Origin: Anaerolineae bacterium
Lineage (GTDB): Bacteria > Chloroflexota > Anaerolineae > DRVO01
NCBI GenBank assembly: GCA_013178015.1
Contig: JABLXR010000002.1
Span: 62,001 to 126,000, forward strand
Direction: 5' to 3'
DNA: 64,000 nucleotides
Part shown: one piece after another, positions 1-8,769 of the stretch
Layout: each line of letters opens with the position of its first letter
Position numbering within the stretch: position 1 is the stretch's first letter
Program-made: the position numbers and the translations under genes
Notes under the pieces: generated by a model
Seen by the model: only the letters and a program-made list of their open reading frames with translations
Told to the model about the DNA's origin: nothing
The model's database searches: none

Positions 1-989
1 ACGGCAAGGGCCTAGAGGCCGTCTGGCGCTGGTGTGGTGGTCGAGTGACCTCAGTGGGGCAGGCCATGCTGCGGGCTTACAGCCAGCACGAAGTTGACGT
101 CCTGGCTGCGGACGTGGGCTCCCTGAGTACCGTGCTGGTGCGGACCGGGCACGGGCAGGTCCTGGTGGAGCGGGGCTGCGGCGTGGGTCAGGGGGCGCAG
201 CCGTTGCTCCGGCGCATCGGTGCCGAGCGATTGCTGCGCTGGGTGGCCTCCGAGGGCGTGGGCGAGGCAGAGGTCACCGATTGGTCCCTCAACCGTCAAC
301 TGCGCCCCTGGCTGCGTGCGGCCACCCCGGGGGAAACAGAGATCGAACTGGCCTGTGCCCGCGAGGCTCTGGCAGCGGCGCGCCAAGGAGCTGCCGCTGC
401 GTGGCCCGAGGGCTGGGACTACCCCGACTCTCTGCCGCCGAGGGTGGACATGGTAGTGGGTGGCGGGGCCGTACTCGGTCGCTACCACTCCTTGGGACGA
501 GCTGCTGCCGTTCTAATTGACGGCCTGCAGCCTGTGGGCGTGTGCCGTCTGGCCCTGGACTGGGGCAACCTGGCCACCGGCCTGGGGGCGCTGGCCGAGC
601 TCAACCCGGCTGCCGTTCTGTCCGTCCTGGAGCGCGACGGGGTGTTGCTGCTGGGAACCCTGGTAGCTCCGGTGGGCCGGTCCCGCTTTGGCCGGGAGGT
701 TGTTCGGCTTACGGTCACGGGGCCGGGCAGCCAGACGGCGGAGCTCAAGGTGTCGGCCGGGGACCTAATCCGCTTGCCGCTGGCCCCGGGAGCGCGCGCC
801 CGAGCCACCATCCGCCCCGCTCGCGGCTATGACGTAGGGGCCGGTCGAGGGCAGGGGCTGGAGGTGGAGGTCGAGGGAGGACCGCTAGGGTTAGTGATCG
901 ACGCCCGGGGCCGTCCCCTACCGGAGAACGAGAACCCGGCCGACCGTCGGCGATTGCTGCGGCGCTGGCTGCAGGCGCTGGAGGCATAG
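1..989 (+). CDS. MutL-like (glutamate mutase L / ASKHA-fold) protein, C-terminal part
   Basis: The reading frame is open to the left edge (first full codon at 3), so this is the C-terminal ~328 residues of a longer protein; the GTG at 45 is probably internal. A second actin-like ATPase half begins at DVLAADVGSLSTVLV, a phosphate-1-type loop, and further on has the glycine-rich VVGGGAVLGRYHSLGRAA and the LQPVGVCRLALDWGNLATGLGAL stretch (quoted in parts), typical of the MutL-like proteins that are common in Chloroflexota. MutL of glutamate mutase is thought to be a reactivation or chaperone ATPase, but no mutase gene is visible here, so the role is unproven. The next gene follows after 2 nt, so the two are probably co-transcribed. 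Confidence 0.6.
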   Translation, partial: GKGLEAVWRWCGGRVTSVGQAMLRAYSQHEVDVLAADVGSLSTVLVRTGHGQVLVERGCGVGQGAQPLLRRIGAERLLRWVASEGVGEAEVTDWSLNRQLRPWLRAATPGETEIELACAREALAAARQGAAAAWPEGWDYPDSLPPRVDMVVGGGAVLGRYHSLGRAAAVLIDGLQPVGVCRLALDWGNLATGLGALAELNPAAVLSVLERDGVLLLGTLVAPVGRSRFGREVVRLTVTGPGSQTAELKVSAGDLIRLPLAPGARARATIRPARGYDVGAGRGQGLEVEVEGGPLGLVIDARGRPLPENENPADRRRLLRRWLQALEA

Positions 990-991
990 TC

Positions 992-2005
992 GTGCCGGTT
1001 GTGGGTGAGACGGTGGTCTGCAGGCGATGCGTGTACGGGGAGCGTTTCCGCCTGCCCGGACCGGGGCGAATAGTGGTCAGCACCGGCGACCTGGTGACGC
1101 CTGCAGACGTGGTGGGCTACATCGTGGAGCGGGGTCCGGTCAGGGTGGTCGATCTAGCCTCCGAGCTAGGCGTCGCTCCGCGGCGGGTGTCGCAGTGTCT
1201 GGTCATCAAGGAAGGCCAGTCGGTGCGGGCGGGCGAGCTGCTGGCCCGGCGGGAGGCTTGGCCCCGGCCGCGGGAAGTGAGGGCACCGGAGAACGCTCGC
1301 GCCATGGCTCTGGGGGGCGGCATGGCCCTTCTGGAAGGATTTCCCACCGAGGTTCCGGTGCGTGGCTGCCTTCCTGGCCGGGTGGGCGAGACCTACCCTG
1401 GGTCGGGAATGGAGGTGGAGGGGAGGGGAGCCGTGATCGTCGCTGCCGCCCTCCTGGGGAGCGAGTTCTCTGGCCCGCTGAAGATGGTTGGTCCGGTGCC
1501 GGAGAGAGTGTTGCGCCCCGAGCACGTAGATGCCACCGCCCACGGCGCCGTGCTAGTGGGCGGGATAGGGGAGGACCCAGCGGCGCTGACCCGGGCGGCC
1601 GAGTTCGGGGCCCAGGGAGTGGTCTTGGGTGGGGTGCCGGGGGCATGGGCTGAAACCCGGCTGCCGCTGCCTGTCGCGGTGGTGGAGGGTTTCGGCCGGG
1701 TGCCCATGAACCGGTTGGCCTTCGACCTCATGAATGAGATAGCGGGTAGTGTCGTGTATGTTCTGCGGCGAGGGAGTCGGTGTTGGCTCCTGTCGCCTCA
1801 AGACGTCGAGCCAGAGGGGCGCTTCGACCCTGTGGCGGTGAGGCGGCTCGAGGCGGAGGCTGAAGTCCGTCTGGTTGCTGGACCTCAGGCCGGGTCCATC
1901 GGTCGCGTAGTGGAGATACTGGCAGGGAGTGGCGAGGCGATCGTACAATTGGGCGGCAAGAGAGTGACCGCTCTGGTGGCGAACTGCGAGTTGGTCTTCC
2001 GCTAA
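992..2005 (+). CDS. conserved hypothetical protein, partner of MutL-like protein
   Basis: 337-residue protein with a GTG start 2 nt after the MutL-like stop. The N-terminus (residues about 15-50, GRIVVSTGDLVTPADVVGY) and a second patch (KEGQSVRAGELLARRE, about 72-87) look like biotinyl/lipoyl-type beta hairpins (GxxV..GDxV..GdvL). The C-terminus (about 290-330) resembles a KOW-like beta strand pair (GSIGRVVEI...AIVQLGGKRV). There is no signal peptide or membrane helix. I do not recognise a named family. Tight coupling to the ASKHA protein suggests the two work together, possibly as an assembly or reactivation pair; that is inference only. Confidence 0.6.
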   Translation: MPVVGETVVCRRCVYGERFRLPGPGRIVVSTGDLVTPADVVGYIVERGPVRVVDLASELGVAPRRVSQCLVIKEGQSVRAGELLARREAWPRPREVRAPENARAMALGGGMALLEGFPTEVPVRGCLPGRVGETYPGSGMEVEGRGAVIVAAALLGSEFSGPLKMVGPVPERVLRPEHVDATAHGAVLVGGIGEDPAALTRAAEFGAQGVVLGGVPGAWAETRLPLPVAVVEGFGRVPMNRLAFDLMNEIAGSVVYVLRRGSRCWLLSPQDVEPEGRFDPVAVRRLEAEAEVRLVAGPQAGSIGRVVEILAGSGEAIVQLGGKRVTALVANCELVFR

Positions 2006-2066
2006 GCTCCGGCGCTTTCTGAAGCGAGAGGGCCGGAATCATGCTGTGTGAGCGTGGAGGTAAGAG

Positions 2067-2747
2067 ATGGCTTCGTTGTTCGATAAGGTGCAGACTCTGA
2101 TCAGCGCCAACTTGCATGCACTCGTGGACAGAGCTCTCCGGTCCAACTCGCTGGCGGTCATAGACGAGTATATCCGCCAGATAGAGAACAGCCTCAGCGA
2201 CCTGGAGGACGCAGTAGCCACCGTAGGGGGCCAGCTGAAGACGCTGGAACGCAAGTACGAGGAGTACCGAGGCAAGGCGGACGAACTAGACCGCAACATA
2301 GACGTGCTCCTGGTAGAAGGACGCGAGGACCTGGCCGTGGCCGCCCAGAGCAAGCTGAACTCCACCCGGCGGCTGGCAGATAGCTATGGCGAGCAGGTGG
2401 AACGGCAGCGGGGTGAGTTCCGGCAACTGCAGGATGCCCGGCTCAAACTGGAGGCAAGGCTAGCTACTGTCAAGCAGGAGCGGGAGGAACTGCGGGCTCT
2501 GCTGGAGCTGGCACGGTCCAAGGAGATCGCCCAGCAGACGATGGCCTCGCTCGATTCCCTGGTCGGGGTGGGCGATAGCGATGTGGCCCGGGTGGCTGAT
2601 GCCATACGGGCGCGGCTGGACAAGGCGCAGGCGCGCAGCGAGATGAGCGCTAGCCGGCTGGATGCCCAGATGGACGAGTTGCTGGAGAGGCGGGACATTG
2701 ACTTGCAGCTGGCCGAGAGGCGGCGCCGGCTCGGTCTGGGCCAGTAA
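2067..2747 (+). CDS. pspA: PspA/IM30 family membrane-remodelling protein
   Basis: 226 residues, almost wholly coiled coil, starting MASLFDKVQTLISANLHALVDRA, an amphipathic N-terminal helix as in PspA/Vipp1, followed by ENSLSDLEDAVATVGGQLK and a long heptad-rich stalk to about 210. PspA/Vipp1 are ESCRT-III-like proteins that polymerise on the inner leaflet of the cytoplasmic membrane and repair or reshape it under envelope stress. The start is supported by GGAGG at 2055-2060, about 7 nt before ATG. It leads two genes for membrane-anchored substrate-binding-like proteins; no pspBC or pspF homologue is seen. Confidence 0.88.
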   Translation: MASLFDKVQTLISANLHALVDRALRSNSLAVIDEYIRQIENSLSDLEDAVATVGGQLKTLERKYEEYRGKADELDRNIDVLLVEGREDLAVAAQSKLNSTRRLADSYGEQVERQRGEFRQLQDARLKLEARLATVKQEREELRALLELARSKEIAQQTMASLDSLVGVGDSDVARVADAIRARLDKAQARSEMSASRLDAQMDELLERRDIDLQLAERRRRLGLGQ

Positions 2748-2789
2748 GCCGGAGCGAGGTGGCGCGGTAAGCCGGGCTCAAGGTGACAG

Positions 2790-3971
2790 ATGAACAGGAC
2801 TAGGCTGGTCTTTGTGCTGGTGCTGGTCGTCGCTCTGGCCATCGTAGGGCTATCCTACCTGATGCGGAGCGACGGCGGGTCCCTTGAGCCCGAGCGGCAG
2901 GAGCTGCTCGAGGTCCGAGTGGCCTGTGCCCTGCCGGTGGAGGCCTGGGTGCGGGAGGCTGCCGAAGCCTTCAATGCCGAGGGACATCGCCTCGACGGGG
3001 TTCCCATAACGGTCCAGGTGACGGCAGTGGACGGGCTGACGGCTAAGAGCCGGTTCGACCGGGGCGAGTTTGACCCTGTGCCTACGGCGTGGATACCGGA
3101 CAGCCGGTACCTGGTGGAGCTGGTCAACCTGACTCAGAAGCAGAAGCTGGGTCGGGATGTCTTCCTCACCGATGGGGAGTACCGGGCCCGACCCATAGCC
3201 ATCTCCCTATTTGCCTGGGGCATCTACGCCAGCCGGGCCGAGGTGTTGCGGGAGCGCTACGGGAAAGTGGACTGGGGCAGCATTCACGATGCCGCGGTGG
3301 CCCGAGGTGGCTGGGCCGAGTTGGGAGGTGATCCCTCTTGGGGGTACTTCAAGCTGGTGGTGCCGAACCCGCAGCGGAACGTAGGCGGGCTGGCGGCCAT
3401 GGTGGCGGCAGCGGGGGAGTACTACCAGAGCACTCGCATCGGGGTAGCGGATGTGACCAACCCCGAGTTCCAGCAATGGCTGGGAGAGCTGATGGGGGCG
3501 GTGACGGATTTCAGCAGTCTGAGCGCCTACTCAGCTGAGGACTTGGCCCTATTCGGCTACTCCATGGGCGACGGAGGCCAGCTTCTGGAGAGCGACCTGC
3601 TCTCGCACATGGAAGGGATACAGGCCCGCTGGCAGGAGCCACTAGTCATCATCTACCCTGAGTACATCACCTGGTTCGATTTCCCCTTCACCGTCTGGAT
3701 GGGTCAGGAGACGACGGCGGCGGAGAAGAATGCGGCGCTGGAGTTCGAGCGCTACCTCCTCTCTGAAGAGGTGCAGGCTCAGGCAGTGCTGCACGGGCTG
3801 CGGCCCGTGAACACGAGCGTCTCCCTGGACATTGAGGGCAGCCCCTTTGCCCGTTGGCGCGACCAGGGAATCGTGACCGTGGTGCCGCGCGCCTCCGCCA
3901 TGCGTTCCCCCGACCGCGACACCCTGGACACTCTGGTGCGCTGGTTCGAGCTCAACGTGACCCAGCGCTAA
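2790..3971 (+). CDS. membrane-anchored extracellular substrate-binding-like protein
   Basis: 393 residues. Residues 5-24 form one hydrophobic helix (LVFVLVLVVALAIVGLSYLM) with no lipobox cysteine, so it is probably anchored by an uncleaved signal-anchor helix. The rest has the two-lobe periplasmic-binding fold pattern of ABC solute-binding proteins: VRVACALPVEAWVREAAEAF near 45-65, WIPDSRYLVELVN, a PNPQRNVGGLAAM loop, and a C-terminal FERYLLSEEVQAQAVLHGLRP motif common to extracellular family 1 binding proteins. No permease or ATPase follows. The next gene is a paralogue fused to a vWA domain, which suggests a sensing or adhesive role rather than transport (inference). Confidence 0.72.
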   Translation: MNRTRLVFVLVLVVALAIVGLSYLMRSDGGSLEPERQELLEVRVACALPVEAWVREAAEAFNAEGHRLDGVPITVQVTAVDGLTAKSRFDRGEFDPVPTAWIPDSRYLVELVNLTQKQKLGRDVFLTDGEYRARPIAISLFAWGIYASRAEVLRERYGKVDWGSIHDAAVARGGWAELGGDPSWGYFKLVVPNPQRNVGGLAAMVAAAGEYYQSTRIGVADVTNPEFQQWLGELMGAVTDFSSLSAYSAEDLALFGYSMGDGGQLLESDLLSHMEGIQARWQEPLVIIYPEYITWFDFPFTVWMGQETTAAEKNAALEFERYLLSEEVQAQAVLHGLRPVNTSVSLDIEGSPFARWRDQGIVTVVPRASAMRSPDRDTLDTLVRWFELNVTQR

Positions 3972-3981
3972 GGAAACGCGC

Positions 3982-5643
3982 ATGCAGGCGCAGAGGTCCC
4001 GCACCAATCGCCTCTTGGCGATCCTGATAGCGCTCTTCTTGCTGGTGACGGCGCTCCCGTTCGCTTGCTGGTGGGGCGTCAGCCGCTTGCGAGCCGCCGT
4101 CACCCCGCCGGAGCCCACCCTCCGGCTGGCCTACTCGCCGGAGAAGAGAGAGCTGTTGGGGCAGTTGCTGGCCGAGTTCGAGCGACAGGGCCTGCGCACC
4201 ACCTCGGGAGCACCCATGCGGGTGGCAGCGGTGGAGATGCTGCCGGAGCGCATGGTCAGGCTTGCGGTCGAAGGCCAGGTGGACGCTGTCTGTCCTGATT
4301 CCTCGCTGTGGCTCACGGAGACGGACCAGCGCTGGCGGGAGACCTTTCTGCGAGACGGAGTGCTGGTGGGTGAGGCGGTGCGCTTCGCCATCAGCCCCGT
4401 GGTGATAGCCATGCGGGAAGACGTGGCTCGCTCTATGGGCTACCCCGATCGCCCCATCGGCTGGATGGACATCCTGGAGCGGGCCCAGACGGAGGAGACA
4501 TTCAGCTGGAGCCATGCTTCCACCAGCACGGCCAGCGGCCTGCTGGCTACACTGGCCCAGTTCTACGCCGGGGCAGGGAAGACGCGCGGACTCACCATCG
4601 AAGATGCCACGGCCCAGAGTACCCTCGACTACGTGGCGGCAGTGGAGGCCACGGTCAGGCACTACGGCGAGGGAGAGCTGGCCACTGTGGAGAGGGCCCT
4701 GGAGGAGGGCGAGCTGCGACTGGACGCCTTCGTGGTCCAGGAGCAACTGGTAGTGTACTACAATGGTCGCGGGAGCGACCGACTGGTGGCCGTCTATCCG
4801 GCCGAGGGCACTCTCTGGGAGGATCACCCCCTGGCCCTGCTGGAGCACGCGGACCTGGATAACGACGCCAGGGAGACGTTCCAGGCGCTCAAGCGTCACC
4901 TGCTTAGCCCGCAGTCTCAGCAGGTAGTGCTGCAGCACGGTTACCGCCCCGCGGACCTCTCGATCCCCCTGACCGGCGAGGGCTCCCCGCTGACTGCCGC
5001 CAACGGCGTAGACCCGACCCAGCCCAAGACGGTGTTGCAGATGCCGAGCGCGGCCGTGGTGGACGTGGTAAGGGACGTGTGGTGGTACACTAAGAGGCAC
5101 ACCAACGTGTTCCTGGTGGTGGATACCTCCGGTAGCATGCAGGGGGACAAGCTGGAGAACGCCCGCCTCGGGCTGCAGGCATTCGTAGAAGGCATCCGCG
5201 GCGACCAGGAACGGGTGGGCATGATCGAGTTCGCCAGCGAGGTGGGGCGGACCATTCCCCTGGACGAGTTGGGGCGCAACCGGAGGGCACTGGAACAAGC
5301 CATCGCCGACCTCTCGGCCGGGGGCAATACGGCACTTCTGGACGCAATTGGGGCGGCGTACGGCCGGCTGCAGAGCCTGGGCGATGCCGAGCGGATCAAC
5401 GCCATCGTGGTGATGACGGACGGGCGCGAGAATGCCTCCCGGACGCGGCTGCGGGAGCTGCAGATGCGCATTCGGGATGGGAACGCCCGCGGGGTGCCGG
5501 TGGTGGTGTTCTGCATCGCCTACGGCAGCGATGCCGATCTCGACACGCTGGCCGCCATCGCGGAGACGAGCGGCGGCCAAGTGCGTCGAGGAGACCTGAC
5601 CTCGATAGAAGAGCTCTACCGGCTGATCTCCACCTACTTCTGA
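3982..5643 (+). CDS. substrate-binding-like domain fused to von Willebrand factor A domain, membrane-anchored
   Basis: 553 residues. Residues about 11-33 are a signal-anchor helix (LLAILIALFLLVTALPFACWW). Residues about 45-350 repeat the substrate-binding pattern of the preceding gene (ISPVVIAMREDVARSMGY; FQALKRHLLSPQSQQVVLQHGYRP). Residues about 375-553 are a vWA domain with an intact MIDAS: DTSGSM at about 381, a Thr/Ser in GGNTALLDAI, and MTDGREN near 478. vWA domains bind divalent metal and mediate protein contacts, here outside the membrane. It lies 10 nt after its paralogue and ends the operon. The substrate is unknown. Confidence 0.75.
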   Translation: MQAQRSRTNRLLAILIALFLLVTALPFACWWGVSRLRAAVTPPEPTLRLAYSPEKRELLGQLLAEFERQGLRTTSGAPMRVAAVEMLPERMVRLAVEGQVDAVCPDSSLWLTETDQRWRETFLRDGVLVGEAVRFAISPVVIAMREDVARSMGYPDRPIGWMDILERAQTEETFSWSHASTSTASGLLATLAQFYAGAGKTRGLTIEDATAQSTLDYVAAVEATVRHYGEGELATVERALEEGELRLDAFVVQEQLVVYYNGRGSDRLVAVYPAEGTLWEDHPLALLEHADLDNDARETFQALKRHLLSPQSQQVVLQHGYRPADLSIPLTGEGSPLTAANGVDPTQPKTVLQMPSAAVVDVVRDVWWYTKRHTNVFLVVDTSGSMQGDKLENARLGLQAFVEGIRGDQERVGMIEFASEVGRTIPLDELGRNRRALEQAIADLSAGGNTALLDAIGAAYGRLQSLGDAERINAIVVMTDGRENASRTRLRELQMRIRDGNARGVPVVVFCIAYGSDADLDTLAAIAETSGGQVRRGDLTSIEELYRLISTYF

Positions 5644-6070
5644 CATCGCCTACCTGAACGCTCGCGCGGCCATGGCGAGCCATCCTCGCGTGGCCTCGGA
5701 ACGTCACCGTGTCACCTGACTCTCTTCCTCCATCAGCCAGAGCTCCTCGGTGTCTCCCTCATGCCCTTCGCGTCTCCCCCTCCCGTATCGCCCGGAGCCC
5801 CCTCGCGTCACTCTGAACCCTCCTGTGTCATCCTGAACCACCGGCGTCGCTCTGAAGACCCTCGCGTTACCCTGAACGAAGTGAAGGGCCTCCGGATTCG
5901 GAGACCAGGGTGCCCGCTCTCCTCCGGCCCTTCCCTCGGCATAACGCGCAGAGGCAGACGCAAGCTCGGCCGGAGATGGGGATCGTGGGGACACGTGCAT
6001 CGGTGGGCACGGGGGCTGGGCTGGCATGCCCAGCCGGCCCGGTACTTGCATGTCTCCGGTATCGAGGTGC
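5644..6070. other. intergenic region with short tandem repeat
   Basis: No gene-like frame. The stretch holds the 20 bp-period array at 5807-5884 (annotated separately) and AC-rich, repetitive sequence before it (GTGTCACCTGACTC at about 5708). No terminator with a T tract is seen after the vWA gene. Confidence 0.5.
5807..5884. repeat. degenerate ~20 bp tandem array, GTCAYYCTGAAC type
   Basis: Four phased copies start at 5807 (GTCACTCTGAAC), 5827 (GTCATCCTGAAC), 5846 (GTCGCTCTGAAG) and 5866 (GTTACCCTGAACGAAGTGAAGGG). The last copy carries the CTGAACGAAGTGAAGG extension, a short interspersed motif often seen between genes in environmental bacterial genomes. Confidence 0.7.
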
Positions 6071-6099
6071 TTGTGACCGGTCGGGCCGGCTGCTATAAT
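6071..6099 (+). promoter_or_regulatory. sigma70-like promoter of the glycosyltransferase
   Basis: TTGTGA at 6071-6076, 17 bp spacer, perfect TATAAT at 6094-6099. Transcription should begin near 6106, so the GTG at 6107 would be leaderless while ATG 6140 has a 33 nt leader. Confidence 0.75.
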
Positions 6100-6139
6100 C
6101 GCGCCCGTGCCTCAGGCTCGTGATGCGAACGTGGCCGAG

Positions 6140-7264
6140 ATGCAGGCGCACATCGGCCTCAACGCCCAGTTGCTGGCTCCTCCCGGCACGTATCGGAGCG
6201 CCGGGATCAGTGGGTACATCGCCGGCCTGCTGAGCCACCTTCCCGGGGCAGCGCCTGACATGCGGTTCACCGCCTGGCTGCCTCATCGGCGGGACGGTTG
6301 GGAGGGCGTGCGGCAGCAGGAGGTGCGCCTGGCGGGCAGCAAAGTAGTGGCGCGGCTGCTATGGGAGCAGACCGCACTGGTGGCAGAGGCCAGGAAGCTA
6401 GGGGTGGACCTCCTGCATGGTCTGGCGTTCTCTCTACCCCTAGCCTCATCCATTCCGGCTGTGGTCACCGTGCCGGACATGAGCTTCCGGCTTTTCCCTC
6501 GCTATCACGCTCGGGGCCGCCGGGTGTATCTCAACTTGATCACCCGCCTGGCAGTGACCAGGGCGCGGGGAGTGATAGCGATTTCGGAGAGCACCAAGCG
6601 CGACGTCTGTCGGTTACTGGCGGTGCCGGCAGACAAGGTCCAGGTGACTTACCTGGGGGTGGCGGATCACTTCAGGCCGCCGAGTCCGGGAGAGCGAGCG
6701 GGGTTTCTAGATGAGGTGGGCCTCGGGCGGTACATCTACTACCAGGGCACGCTGGAACCCCGCAAGAACCTTCTCACCCTGGTGGAAGCGTTTCGTCTGT
6801 TGCGCCAGTCGGGCTGGGAGGATCACAGACTGGTTCTGGGGGGCGCGCCCGGCTGGGGATACAGGAGCATCTACCAGGCGGTCGAGCGTTATGGGCTAAC
6901 CGAGGACGTGATCTTTCTGGGCTATGTACCGCCGGAGCAGAGTCCCCGCTGGTACGGGGGGGCCGACCTGTTCGTCTATCCCTCTGCCTACGAAGGCTTT
7001 GGGCTATCTCCTTTGGAGGCCATGGCTTGTGGGACCCCGGTGATCACGGCCGACACCTCGTCTCTCCCCGAGGTAGTGGGCGAGGCGGGGCTGATGGTCA
7101 GCCCGGGCGACGTCCGGGCGCTGATGGAGGCCATACTACGGCTGCTGAGCGACACCAACCTCCGAACGGAGCTCATCGGGAAAGGTCTGGAACGCGCCAG
7201 GAAGTTCACCTGGGCGAAGACGGCGAGGGCCACCTCGAGCTTGTACATCCGTTGCCTCGGGTGA
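6140..7264 (+). CDS. glycosyltransferase family 4 (GT-B)
   Basis: 374 residues from ATG 6140. An in-frame GTG at 6107 would add 11 residues, but that codon coincides with the predicted transcription start. The protein opens HIGLNAQLL, then YRSAGISGYI, the usual N-terminal loop of GT4 enzymes. The C-terminal Rossmann lobe has YYQGTLEPRKNLLTLVEAF, GAPGWGYRS, VIFLGYVPPEQ and YPSAYEGFGLSPLEAMACGTPVI (quoted in parts), with the E-x7-E nucleotide-sugar binding motif. It acts in the cytoplasm, transferring a sugar to a lipid-linked or nascent glycan. Its stop overlaps the start of the sugar-phosphate transferase, so both belong to one exopolysaccharide operon. Confidence 0.88.
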   Translation: MQAHIGLNAQLLAPPGTYRSAGISGYIAGLLSHLPGAAPDMRFTAWLPHRRDGWEGVRQQEVRLAGSKVVARLLWEQTALVAEARKLGVDLLHGLAFSLPLASSIPAVVTVPDMSFRLFPRYHARGRRVYLNLITRLAVTRARGVIAISESTKRDVCRLLAVPADKVQVTYLGVADHFRPPSPGERAGFLDEVGLGRYIYYQGTLEPRKNLLTLVEAFRLLRQSGWEDHRLVLGGAPGWGYRSIYQAVERYGLTEDVIFLGYVPPEQSPRWYGGADLFVYPSAYEGFGLSPLEAMACGTPVITADTSSLPEVVGEAGLMVSPGDVRALMEAILRLLSDTNLRTELIGKGLERARKFTWAKTARATSSLYIRCLG

Positions 7265-8700
7265 AGCCTAACGGCCGCGGCTGGGTGGTTCGCTGGCTGA
7301 CACCGGCCATGATTGTCGCCGATGTGCTGGCCATCAACCTGGCCTTCTACCTGGCGTACTTCTTGCGCTATGTGGCCGAGTGGCCCACCCCGGTGGAAGA
7401 CGTCTACTCCTTTCCCTATCGCTACTACTTCCCCGTGGGGCTGGTGCTGTCCGCGGTGTTGTTGCTGCTGTTCCACGCTCAGGGGCTCTATGCCAACAAG
7501 GTGGGTGACACCTGGCTCGATGAGTTCCAGCGCGTGGTGAGCGGCACCGCCACTGGCATCGTGGGCTTGGTGGTGTTCTACTTCTTCTACCGCCCGAATG
7601 TCTATTCCCGCCTGGTGTTCTTCTATGCCGCTGTGCTCATCGTGGTGGTGTTGGCGTTGAATCGCTGGGCCAAGTACCTGGCCCTGGACTACCTTCGGCG
7701 GCGCGGCATCGGCGTAGCCCGAGTGCTCATCGTCGGCGCTGGTGAGGTCGGCCGGGCCGTGATGCGCAGCATAGTAGCGCATCCGGAGCTGGGCTACCAG
7801 ATCGTCGGCTTCGTGGACGATGACCCCGAGGCAGGCGCCACCAATCTGGGCCGCTTCGTCGGGCTAGGTCCTACCGCCAACCTGCCCCGCGTCATACAGG
7901 AACTGGAGGTGGATGAGGTCATCATCACCCTTCCCTGGATGCATCACCGCAAGATACTGACTGTGGTCAACCAGTGTCAGGAACGCGATGTGCGGGCTCG
8001 GGTGGTGCCTGACCTGTTCCAGATGAGCCTGTCGCGGGTGGATTTCCACGACCTGGATGGCATTCCGCTGCTAGGCGTGCGGGACACTCACATAAGCGAC
8101 TTCGACCGGGCCGTCAAGAGGATAGTGGACCTGATCGGCGGGCTGATAGGGGTGCTGGTGCTGGGGTTGATCTTCCTGCCGGTGGCGGCAGCCATCAAGC
8201 TGGATTCGCCCGGGCCGGTGCTCTACGCCCAGGAAAGGGTGGGGCGCGGTGGCCGGCGCTTCCGCATCTACAAGTTCCGCTCTATGCAAGCGGATGCCGA
8301 CGAGCAGTTGGATGGCCTCCGGGGCCGCAATGAGGCCGATGGTCCTCTGTTCAAGATGAGATTCGACCCTCGCTGTACCCGGGTGGGCCGGATCCTGCGC
8401 CGACTGAGCTTGGACGAATGGCCGCAGTTCATCAACGTACTCCGCGGCGAGATGAGCTTGGTGGGGCCTAGGCCCAACCGACCCTCGGAAGTGGAGGCAT
8501 ACAAGCCCTGGCACCGCCGCCGGCTGGAGGTGAAACCGGGCGTCACGGGCCTCTGGCAGGTAGGCGGGCGGAGCGAGGTGCCCTTCGACGAGATGGTGCT
8601 GCTCGACATCTACTACATCGAGAACTGGTCGGTGGGCCTGGACCTCAAGGTGATTCTGCGCACTATCCCCCACATTGTCTTCGGGCGCGGCGCCTACTGA
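7261..8700 (+). CDS. polyprenyl-phosphate sugar-phosphate transferase (undecaprenyl-phosphate glucose phosphotransferase type)
   Basis: 479 residues. I chose GTG 7261, which overlaps the preceding TGA, because a family-like N-terminus with membrane helices starts right after it; the upstream extension is out of family. There are four to five N-terminal helices (about 15-130), a Rossmann-like CoA-binding-3 domain at about 155-290 (VARVLIVGAGEVGRAVMRSI), another helix near 285-310 (IGGLIGVLVLGLIFLPVAA), and the bacterial sugar transferase domain with QERVGRGGRRFRIYKFRSM, LDEWPQFINVL and MSLVGPRPNRP. Such enzymes add the first sugar-1-phosphate to undecaprenyl phosphate to start polysaccharide assembly. 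Confidence 0.9.
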   Translation: MKPNGRGWVVRWLTPAMIVADVLAINLAFYLAYFLRYVAEWPTPVEDVYSFPYRYYFPVGLVLSAVLLLLFHAQGLYANKVGDTWLDEFQRVVSGTATGIVGLVVFYFFYRPNVYSRLVFFYAAVLIVVVLALNRWAKYLALDYLRRRGIGVARVLIVGAGEVGRAVMRSIVAHPELGYQIVGFVDDDPEAGATNLGRFVGLGPTANLPRVIQELEVDEVIITLPWMHHRKILTVVNQCQERDVRARVVPDLFQMSLSRVDFHDLDGIPLLGVRDTHISDFDRAVKRIVDLIGGLIGVLVLGLIFLPVAAAIKLDSPGPVLYAQERVGRGGRRFRIYKFRSMQADADEQLDGLRGRNEADGPLFKMRFDPRCTRVGRILRRLSLDEWPQFINVLRGEMSLVGPRPNRPSEVEAYKPWHRRRLEVKPGVTGLWQVGGRSEVPFDEMVLLDIYYIENWSVGLDLKVILRTIPHIVFGRGAY

Positions 8701-8769
8701 ACGAGCGGCAGCGAGGGAGCGCCTTCCGACCCGGAAACGCTGCCGGACTCCGGGGCCCATGGGGCTGCG

